Both the position numbers and the translations under genes were made by a program. Under the pieces are notes generated by a model. It was not told where the DNA came from and made no database searches. It saw nothing but the letters and a program-made list of their open reading frames with translations. From Roseiarcus sp031367195 (GTDB taxonomy: Bacteria; Pseudomonadota; Alphaproteobacteria; Rhizobiales; Beijerinckiaceae): a stretch of 7,539 nucleotides of DNA. The DNA is taken from assembly GCA_031367195.1 (NCBI GenBank), contig JANLPL010000343.1:1-7539 (forward strand), given 5' to 3'. This document shows, piece after piece, positions 1 through 6,999 of the stretch (position 1 is its first letter; each line of letters starts with the position of its first letter).

Positions 1-747
1 GAACGCTTGTGTGAGGTAGGATCTGAATTGGAAATCATGGTCGGCGGGCAATCCGGGAAGCAGCTCCGGTTGCTGGAACGGCGCCATGCACGAGGCGAGG
101 CGTTGAACATTCGTCGGCAGACGTAGATATCCCGCGCGCACATGCCAAGCCGTGGCGCCTATGCGAATGAGGACGGTCGCAACCAAAACGCCCGCGAACG
201 CTCCAGGCAGGAAGAAAAACGCGACAACCGCTCCCGCTACCGCTCCCGCTCCCGCTACCGCTACCGCTACCGCTACCGCTCCCGCTACCGCTACCGCTAA
301 CGCTACCGAAATACTCGAAATTGCGAAGCCGGCGAGCAAACCTCTGCCGAATCCGGCCCAACCTTCGTGTCCGACCAGAAAGAACTTCGCGGCCGGATAG
401 CCCAAGCCGAGTCCCACCACGACGCCGATCACGGCGCCAACTCCGATCCAGCGCCGTTCGTAGCGTTTCCCAGCATCCTTGCGCGCTTCGGGATCGTCCG
501 GCCACCTCGGGGGAAACATCCCCTCGTCGAGCCACTTCACACCGAGCCGGGTCGATTCCTCAGACCGTAGCAGCAGCAACGGCGCCACAAACAGGCTTGT
601 GGTCAGCAACAGGAAGGTCTCGTAACGGATCGCGACCCACCAGAAGACGGCCATCGCCACAAGCGTCTCGACGATCGCCCAAAATCTGATCTCGCCGCGC
701 GCGACACTCTGCTCGTTCGAGAATGGACTCCAAAATCCTCGCCCCAT
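1..747 (-). CDS. Multi-pass membrane protein of unknown function, C-terminus beyond the window
   Basis: The frame is open from the ATG at 747 to the left edge: 249 codons with no stop. An in-frame TAG lies two codons upstream (753-751), so no earlier start is possible. AAGGGG, 11 nt before the ATG, is a plausible ribosome binding site. Hydrophobic stretches lie at about residues 22-40, 44-60, 100-117 and 136-198. The last is long enough for two helices and is unusually rich in alternating Ala-Val and Ala-Gly (about 149-173). A charged loop (about 61-100) separates the second and third stretches. A polar tail starts near residue 200 and includes LPTNVQRL and QPELLPGLP, which vaguely resemble a conserved motif of uncharacterised bacterial membrane proteins (from memory, weak). 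I do not recognise the family. Trp-rich, hydrophobic content and a good start argue that it is real rather than an antisense artefact. It is transcribed divergently from groES. Confidence 0.72.
   Translation of the reverse strand, partial: MGRGFWSPFSNEQSVARGEIRFWAIVETLVAMAVFWWVAIRYETFLLLTTSLFVAPLLLLRSEESTRLGVKWLDEGMFPPRWPDDPEARKDAGKRYERRWIGVGAVIGVVVGLGLGYPAAKFFLVGHEGWAGFGRGLLAGFAISSISVALAVAVAGAVAVAVAVAGAGAVAGAVVAFFFLPGAFAGVLVATVLIRIGATAWHVRAGYLRLPTNVQRLASCMAPFQQPELLPGLPADHDFQFRSYLTQAF
229..306. repeat. Hexanucleotide tandem repeat, 13 units, inside the membrane-protein gene
   Basis: Thirteen consecutive six-base units of the form CGCTNC or a close variant: eight CGCTAC, four CGCTCC and one CGCTAA. 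On the minus strand each unit encodes Ala preceded by Val, Gly or Leu, giving the alternating Ala-Val/Ala-Gly stretch of the membrane protein. Unit length is a multiple of three, so gain or loss of units would keep the reading frame and change only the length of the hydrophobic segment. The interspersed variant units suggest the array is not a perfect, freshly expanded microsatellite. Confidence 0.93.
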
Positions 748-822
748 GGTCTATTTTGCCCCTTAAAATGCGTAGGCCGAAGCTACAATTTTAACTCCCG
801 CCGCAAACTCATAACACGGTCC

Positions 823-851
823 CTTGACGGCGCCAGTTGCCACGCCTATCT
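823..851 (+). promoter_or_regulatory. Heat-shock (sigma-32 type) promoter of groES-groEL
   Basis: CTTGAC at 823-828 and CCTATCT at 845-851 match the alphaproteobacterial heat-shock consensus (CTTG, 17-18 nt, CYTATNT); the gap after CTTG is 18 nt. The same bases also fit a sigma-70 reading, TTGACG and TATCTG with a 17-nt spacer, so basal housekeeping transcription could start here too. Transcription would begin near 858, leaving a leader of roughly 90 nt. No CIRCE element (TTAGCACTC, 9 nt, GAGTGCTAA) is visible in 748-945, so HrcA control is not supported here. Confidence 0.75.
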
Positions 852-868
852 GACGGACGCCCGCTGCC

Positions 869-885
869 ACACACCTCCCGTGTGT
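869..885 (+). other. Hairpin 1 in the groES leader
   Basis: ACACAC at 869-874 pairs with GTGTGT at 880-885 around a five-base loop (CTCCC). The stem is 6 bp and perfect, and lies about 10 nt after the inferred transcription start. No T-run follows, so it is not an intrinsic terminator. It might affect mRNA stability; function is not shown. Confidence 0.5.
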
Positions 886-902
886 CCCCGCGTCGCCTCC
901 AA

Positions 903-922
903 GCCGACGCTCCGCCGTCGGC
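903..922 (+). other. Hairpin 2 in the groES leader
   Basis: GCCGACG at 903-909 pairs with CGTCGGC at 916-922 around a six-base loop. This GC-rich 7-bp stem ends 12 nt before the AGGAAG ribosome binding site and 23 nt before the groES ATG. It does not itself hide the binding site, so a thermometer role would need further pairing. No T-run follows. Confidence 0.5.
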
Positions 923-934
923 GCACCAAGATTC

Positions 935-940
935 AGGAAG
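935..940 (+). promoter_or_regulatory. Ribosome binding site that fixes the groES start
   Basis: AGGAAG lies five bases before the ATG at 946. It supports that start over an in-frame GTG at 880, which would add 22 basic residues absent from the GroES family and would lie inside leader hairpin 1. Confidence 0.85.
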
Positions 941-945
941 CGCCA

Positions 946-1233
946 ATGAAATTTCGTCCCCTACATGACCGCGTCGTCGTCAAGCGCATCGAAGGCGAAG
1001 AGAAGACCAAGGGCGGCATCATCATTCCCGACACCGTCAAGGAGAAGCCGCAAGAGGGCGAAGTGATCGCCGTCGGCCCCGGCGCCCGCGACGAAAGCGG
1101 CAAGCTAATTCCTATCGACCTCAAGAAGGGCGACCGCGTGCTGTTCGGCAAGTGGTCGGGCACCGAGGTCAAGATCGACGGTCAGGAACTTCTGATCATG
1201 AAAGAGTCCGACGTCATGGGCGTCGTCGGCTGA
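946..1233 (+). CDS. groES: Co-chaperonin GroES (Hsp10)
   Basis: A protein of 95 residues, the usual length of bacterial GroES. It forms the seven-membered lid that caps the GroEL ring in the cytoplasm and closes the folding chamber during the ATP cycle. The sequence opens with the typical KFRPLHDRVVVKR. The mobile loop (about 16-35) carries GGIII, whose hydrophobic residues 25-27 dock on the GroEL apical domain. The roof-loop region follows near 45-57, and the C-terminal strand has the family's ELLIMKESDVMGVV. The start is set by AGGAAG five bases upstream. groEL follows after 50 nt on the same strand, the standard bicistronic arrangement. Expression is probably heat-inducible from the promoter at 823-851. 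Nothing is unusual in the protein. Confidence 0.98.
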   Translation: MKFRPLHDRVVVKRIEGEEKTKGGIIIPDTVKEKPQEGEVIAVGPGARDESGKLIPIDLKKGDRVLFGKWSGTEVKIDGQELLIMKESDVMGVVG

Positions 1234-1283
1234 TTTAAGCCGCCACCCTTTCTAAATCCATCCAAAAAGGCAGGAACTAAAAC

Positions 1284-2921
<1,638 letters not shown>

Positions 2922-2938
2922 GCCAACAAGCTTAGGGA

Positions 2939-2966
2939 GAGGGCGGCCTTCGGGCCGCCCTTTTTT
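2939..2966 (+). terminator. Intrinsic terminator of groES-groEL with UUCG tetraloop
   Basis: GGGCGGCC (2941-2948) pairs perfectly with GGCCGCCC (2953-2960) around a TTCG loop, and six T follow at 2961-2966. The UUCG loop closed by C-G is exceptionally stable. It stands 19 nt after the groEL stop, in the 58-nt gap between convergent genes. On the minus strand the same hairpin is followed by TCTCCC rather than a T-run, so it is a poor intrinsic terminator for the sugar operon. Confidence 0.95.
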
Positions 2967-2979
2967 CTGGCGCGGGCCG

Positions 2980-5358
2980 CTATTTCGCCCGCATCACCAC
3001 GAAATCCTGCGTCGAACCGTTGCCGCAGGGGTAGATCTTGAGAATCTCGAACTCCCGCGTCCAGGTCTCCAGAATATAGCGGCGGGCGTGGAAGGTGGCG
3101 CGGTAATAGTTCTTCTCCCGCAGCTTCGGCCCGAGATTGCCGTCGGGGACGATGTCGCTGAGGCCGCGCTTGACGATCTCGGTCAGGATCTCCGGCTGCG
3201 TTTCGGCGGCAAGTAGCGCGGCGTAGTCGTTGTGCACGGAGACGACCACCGGCGCGCCCGGGCGGACGAGCCGGCGCAGTTCCGCGAGCCAGGCGAATTG
3301 CACGCTTTCGGTCAGATGCGTGAACACCGAGACGCCGTAGATAGCGCCGAAGGCGCCCGCCTCGAAAGGCGCCGGCGGCGTGAACGGCGCCTCGACATAA
3401 TCGATGTCGGGATAATGCCCGCGGCCGAACTCCACGTTGAAGACGTCGATGTCGGTCGCGGTCAGGGCGAGACCCGGCGCGACAATGCGCGCCATCGGCG
3501 CCGCCACCCGCCCCGCCCCCGCGCCCCAGTCGAGGCAGCGGCCGAACTCGGCCAGTGCCCGCCCGAAATGCAGCCGCACCAGCGCGTCAATGCGATAGGC
3601 CGTCGCCAGCCCCCCGGCCGCGAAGCGCCCGGCCTGTTCGCCCGGCCCCGATACGCGCTCCATGTTCTCCTTCTCGACGCCGGCGACATAATCGGGCAGC
3701 CGGCCGGGGATGAGATTGGCGCAGACGGCCTGTTCGCCCGGATCGAGCGCGGCGGCCTCGGCGAAGCGGATCGCGACGGGCTGGGACGGATCGTGTGGAC
3801 GAACGGTCAGCCGCGTCCGCACCGCCTCGATGCCAAGCGCCTGATAGTAGCGGTGCTCGAGCTTGGTCCGCTGAACGACCTCGAAGACGGCGGCGTCGCC
3901 CTCCGGCAAGCCGAATTGCGCGGCGCGGCCATAGGCTTCGAGGAGCAGCGAGATCTTGTCGCCCTCGTAAATCGCCCAGCCGACATTGACGGCGCAGACG
4001 TCGCGCTCGCCGCCGAACGGCGAGCCTTCCGCGCCGACCAGCCGCTTGAGCACAGCCGGCAGCGGCCCGAACGAGCGCCCGCTGTCGCGGTCGACGGCCT
4101 GGATCACGTGATCGCAATAGGGGTCGAGCGGGCTCGAGAAGGCGAAGCGATAGCCGGAATGGCCGTCTGAAATCTTGAGGTCGCGCAGATCCTTGCGGAA
4201 CAGGTCGGCGCGAAGCGCGCCCTGCTCGGAATTGTCGACGGAAACGCTGATGAAACGAGGATTGGCGCCCATGCGGTCCGTCAGCCAGCCCGAAACCTGC
4301 GTATGCGAGACGACGTCAATCGCGCCCTGCAAATAGGTCAACGGCGGCGGCGGCCGCTCGGTTCGGAGCGGCGTCTCGGCGGGCTCGGTCGACGCCGCAG
4401 GCGCCGACGGGCTCTTCGCCGTCCAGCCGAAACCCTGTTGCCGATAGAAGCCGGCGAGCGCGTCCCAGGCCCTGTCCTCGCGCCAGCCGAGCGCGGCGGC
4501 GTCGATGAAGTCGGCGTTGAGGCGGGCGAGCGGTTCGTCGAAAGCTGTCTGCTCCAGCGCGACGACCCGGCCCTCCAGCCCAAGCCGGGGCGCAAGCTCG
4601 CGGCCAAGCCGCTCGGCGAAGGCGCCCTGCGTCTCCATATAGCCGCAGGGGCCGAATCGCCGCGCCGGCCCGCCCGCGCCCGCCTCCGTCACGAATTGGG
4701 CGTAAGCCATGGCGAGCAGATCGACATGGATGTTGTCGCGCAGATAGTTGGGCGTGCGCACCTCGGCCGCCTCGCCCTTGGCCCAGCGTCCGACGACGTA
4801 ATTGACGAAGCGCGGCTCCTCGTAAGGGCCGAACGGATTGGCGATGACGAATTTCGACACGGGCAAGCCCAGCGCCTCGCCCCAATATTTGAGAGTCTGC
4901 CAGGTGAGCCCCTTTGACAGGCCATAGGGCGAGAACGCGCGGCGCGGCGATGGTCCCGCGCCCTCGTCGGCCTCGAACACGCTGCCGGTAGCGACGACCG
5001 CCTTGCAGCCCCGCTCGCGCAGGAGCGCGAAAACCTCAGCGATATCGCGCGTGTTGGCGGAGAGCGCGGCGGCGACGTCGAAAACCGGCTCTCGATAGCC
5101 GCGCGATTCCGCGCCGTGATGACACAAAACATCGAAACGCTCAGCGCGGATCAGATCGAGAAACGCCGGCTCGCCGAACGCGCAACGGGGCACGAGCCGC
5201 GCCCATTGCGACAGCCAGCGCACCCGCTCGGCGCGCACGCCCTCGTAAGTCTCCGGCGCGCCGCGCAGCGGTGCGACGATCTCCGCGCCAGCCGCCGCCA
5301 GCCGCCCGACGAACCAGAAGCCGGTGAACGAACTGGCGCCGGTGAACAGGACTTTCAC
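2980..5358 (-). CDS. SDR epimerase/reductase fused to a SAM-dependent methyltransferase
   Basis: One uninterrupted frame of 792 residues. Residues 1-310 are an extended short-chain dehydrogenase/reductase with a Rossmann glycine motif TGASSFTG (6-13), TGS (124-126) and the YGLSK pair Tyr145/Lys149. They lack the Asp-Glu of sugar 4,6-dehydratases, so a 4-epimerase or 4-ketoreductase role is more likely. A Pro/Ala/Glu-rich linker (311-340) leads to two beta-rich segments of unknown function (about 341-434 and 450-550). Residues about 590-792 are a class I methyltransferase with LDWGAGAGR (609-617), an acidic ATDID (634-638) and IYGVSVFTHL (673-682). The start is a GTG overlapping the preceding stop as GTGA, which implies translational coupling. 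The gene ends the nucleotide-sugar operon and runs toward groEL. It probably reduces or epimerises and methylates a CDP- or dTDP-hexose, or a glycan-bound sugar. The exact substrate, and whether methylation is on O, N or C, cannot be read from sequence. Confidence 0.88.
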   Translation of the reverse strand: MKVLFTGASSFTGFWFVGRLAAAGAEIVAPLRGAPETYEGVRAERVRWLSQWARLVPRCAFGEPAFLDLIRAERFDVLCHHGAESRGYREPVFDVAAALSANTRDIAEVFALLRERGCKAVVATGSVFEADEGAGPSPRRAFSPYGLSKGLTWQTLKYWGEALGLPVSKFVIANPFGPYEEPRFVNYVVGRWAKGEAAEVRTPNYLRDNIHVDLLAMAYAQFVTEAGAGGPARRFGPCGYMETQGAFAERLGRELAPRLGLEGRVVALEQTAFDEPLARLNADFIDAAALGWREDRAWDALAGFYRQQGFGWTAKSPSAPAASTEPAETPLRTERPPPPLTYLQGAIDVVSHTQVSGWLTDRMGANPRFISVSVDNSEQGALRADLFRKDLRDLKISDGHSGYRFAFSSPLDPYCDHVIQAVDRDSGRSFGPLPAVLKRLVGAEGSPFGGERDVCAVNVGWAIYEGDKISLLLEAYGRAAQFGLPEGDAAVFEVVQRTKLEHRYYQALGIEAVRTRLTVRPHDPSQPVAIRFAEAAALDPGEQAVCANLIPGRLPDYVAGVEKENMERVSGPGEQAGRFAAGGLATAYRIDALVRLHFGRALAEFGRCLDWGAGAGRVAAPMARIVAPGLALTATDIDVFNVEFGRGHYPDIDYVEAPFTPPAPFEAGAFGAIYGVSVFTHLTESVQFAWLAELRRLVRPGAPVVVSVHNDYAALLAAETQPEILTEIVKRGLSDIVPDGNLGPKLREKNYYRATFHARRYILETWTREFEILKIYPCGNGSTQDFVVMRAK

Positions 5359-5921
5359 GGATAGGCCCGCATTTGCTCGGCGTCATGCGCGGCGGAATCG
5401 AAATCGGCCCAGCCCGCGTCCTTGGCCGAGATTTCCCGCGGTGCGATCGGCCAGCGAATGTCAAAACGCGGATCGTCCCAGCGCACGCCGCGCTCGCTCG
5501 CCGGCGCGTAATGCGCGCTGACCAGATAAAGCGCCTCCGTGTCGGGCTCCAGCGTGAGGATCGCATGGGCGAAACCGCGCGGGACATACATCATCAGGCG
5601 ATTGTCGGCGCTCAGCGTCTCGCCGAACCAGCGCCCGAATGTGGGCGAGCCCGGCCTCAGATCGAGGATCGCGTCCCACAAGGCGCCACTGATGCAGCGC
5701 ACCAGCTTCACTTCCGCCGCCTCGCCGATCAGATAATGCAGTCCGCGCAGCGTAGCTTTGCCGCTCGACAGCGAATTGTTGACGTTGACGAAGCGCGTCT
5801 CCAACCCTTCCGCGCCAAACTCGCGCTCGCAGAACAGCCGTGCGAAGAAGCCGCGCTCGTCGCCGCGCTTCTCAAGTTCAATCAACCGCGCGCCGGCGAG
5901 CGGGGTCTGGTGAAACTTCAT
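5355..5921 (-). CDS. rfbC: RmlC-type nucleotide-sugar 3,5-epimerase
   Basis: A 188-residue cupin enzyme of normal RmlC length. The family epimerises C3 and/or C5 of 4-keto-6-deoxy nucleotide sugars in the cytoplasm, classically dTDP-4-keto-6-deoxyglucose on the way to dTDP-rhamnose. Visible hallmarks are DERGFF (21-26), NNSLS (48-52), LRGLHY with catalytic His62, Lys72 in VKLVR, SPTFGRW (92-98), PRGFAHA (114-120), Tyr132 and Tyr138, and Asp168 in SAKD, the likely dyad partner of His62. It departs from classical RmlC at Leu64, where RGLHYQ is usual, and at AAEVKLVRC, a pattern I associate with RmlC-like subfamilies outside rhamnose clusters. No rmlA, rmlB or rmlD is in view and rfbF is upstream, so a CDP-linked substrate is as likely as a dTDP one. 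The ATG overlaps the upstream stop as ATGA, and the stop overlaps the next GTG. Confidence 0.88.
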   Translation of the reverse strand: MKFHQTPLAGARLIELEKRGDERGFFARLFCEREFGAEGLETRFVNVNNSLSSGKATLRGLHYLIGEAAEVKLVRCISGALWDAILDLRPGSPTFGRWFGETLSADNRLMMYVPRGFAHAILTLEPDTEALYLVSAHYAPASERGVRWDDPRFDIRWPIAPREISAKDAGWADFDSAAHDAEQMRAYP

Positions 5922-6982
5922 GGCCGATCCCAGGCTTGCCGCGTCCAGCGCAGATCCGCATCGAGCCGGCCCGCGTCGCGATGCGCCTCCAGCATTTTCA
6001 GCCTCATATAGGGCGAGGCCCGAAAGTCTGAATCGGCGAAACCCATCGCCAGCAGCCCCTCGCGCAGCAGCGCGATCGAGCCTTGCAGCGTCATCTCTGG
6101 TTGATGCGCGGGCGCCAGTTCGCGATAGAGCGCGAAATCGACCTTGTAGGAGCGCGTGTCCGGCTGCGCTTGGGTGTTGATACTAACTTCCACGCCGGGC
6201 GTCGCCTGAGCGACGGCGGCGGCGAGATCGCGCACCTGATAGTTCCAAACATCCGCGCCGACATTGATGTTGAGACAGCCGCCGCCGCTCTCGCTTCGTC
6301 GCGTCAGCGCCCATTCGATTGCGCGCGCCATGTCGCGCACGTCAATCAACGGTCGCCACGGCGTCCCGTCGGACAGCACCGCGATTTTCCGCGCGGCGAT
6401 GGCGCTGGCGACGAAATCGTTGAGCACCAGGTCGAGCCGCAGCCGCTCTGACATGCCGCAGGCGGTGGCGAAGCGCAGGCAGGTCGTCGTCATGCCGGCA
6501 AGATTCATCGCCGCCAGCGCCCGCTCGGTCTCGATCTTCGAGCGCGCATAGGCCGTCTGCGGGTTGAGCGGATCACTCTCCTTGCGGGCCGCGCCCGGCG
6601 CGAAGCCATAGACGCTGCACGAAGAGGCGAACACGAAATGCTTCACACCAGCCGCCGCCGCAAGCTGCGCCAGACGCACCGAAGCGCCGCGATTGACCGC
6701 GTCGGTCGCGGCTTCGTAGGAAGCGCCCATCGGATCGTTGGAGATGGCCGCCAGTTGCACCACCGCATCGACGCCGGCCAGAGCAGAGGCGTCGAGGTCG
6801 CGCATGTCGCCGTGCAACTGCGTGTCATAGATCCGATCCGGGTCCATGTGAGCGTTGGTCGTGCAGAGCGCGAAATAGCCGGTGTCGAAACCGATCAGTT
6901 GCCCCTGCGGAAAGACGCGGCGCAGATGGCGCCCCAGCACCGGGCCGACATAGCCTTGATTGCCGGTGACGAGTATCTTCAT
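5918..6982 (-). CDS. NAD(P)-dependent nucleotide-sugar epimerase/reductase (extended SDR)
   Basis: A 354-residue extended SDR starting MKILVTGNQGYVG. The glycine motif GNQGYVG (7-13) binds the dinucleotide, and an acidic residue ends the second strand in GFDTGYF (31-37). SSCSVYG (120-126) and YARSK (Tyr145, Lys149) form the active site, and PLIDVRDMARAIEWA (211-225) is the usual sugar-binding-side helix. The Asp-Glu of 4,6-dehydratases is absent after SSCS, so this is more likely an epimerase or 4-ketoreductase than a CDP-glucose 4,6-dehydratase. A longer in-frame start at 7051 would overlap rfbF by 52 nt and add a tail absent from the family, so the ATG at 6982 is chosen. No clear Shine-Dalgarno precedes it. 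It lies 17 nt after the rfbF stop, and its own stop overlaps the rfbC start, so it is an inner gene of the operon. Substrate unknown; a CDP-4-keto-6-deoxyhexose is inferred from context. Confidence 0.88.
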   Translation of the reverse strand: MKILVTGNQGYVGPVLGRHLRRVFPQGQLIGFDTGYFALCTTNAHMDPDRIYDTQLHGDMRDLDASALAGVDAVVQLAAISNDPMGASYEAATDAVNRGASVRLAQLAAAAGVKHFVFASSCSVYGFAPGAARKESDPLNPQTAYARSKIETERALAAMNLAGMTTTCLRFATACGMSERLRLDLVLNDFVASAIAARKIAVLSDGTPWRPLIDVRDMARAIEWALTRRSESGGGCLNINVGADVWNYQVRDLAAAVAQATPGVEVSINTQAQPDTRSYKVDFALYRELAPAHQPEMTLQGSIALLREGLLAMGFADSDFRASPYMRLKMLEAHRDAGRLDADLRWTRQAWDRP

Positions 6983-6999
6983 GGGCGCGCGCGGGTCAA

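Noticed and set aside
229..306. Possible CRISPR or regulatory repeat array
   Set aside because: Units are six bases with no spacers, and they fit the codon pattern of the membrane protein.
152..400. A plus-strand frame encoding Ala-Thr/Ala-Pro repeats
   Set aside because: Again a by-product of the hexamer repeat, with no ribosome binding site and no family features outside the repeat.
35..535. A minus-strand frame encoding a (Gly-Ser)n protein
   Set aside because: It is the other-frame reading of the hexamer array. The overlapping minus-strand frame 747-1 has proper transmembrane segments and a better start.
880..945. An upstream GTG start for groES
   Set aside because: It would add 22 basic residues not found in GroES and begin inside a leader hairpin. 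The ATG at 946 has AGGAAG at good spacing and gives the standard length.
748..945. CIRCE/HrcA operator upstream of groES
   Set aside because: No GCACTC/GAGTGC arms are present. The inverted repeats that exist (ACACAC/GTGTGT and GCCGACG/CGTCGGC) do not resemble it.
3232..4170. A 312-codon open frame on the plus strand opposite the SDR-methyltransferase gene
   Set aside because: Antisense shadow of a well-supported coding frame. Arg/Glu/Asp-rich with no motif.
4339..4428. Possible frameshift or gene boundary splitting the 792-residue protein
   Set aside because: The frame is continuous through the Pro-rich linker. No stop, start with ribosome binding site, or change of codon bias marks a second gene.
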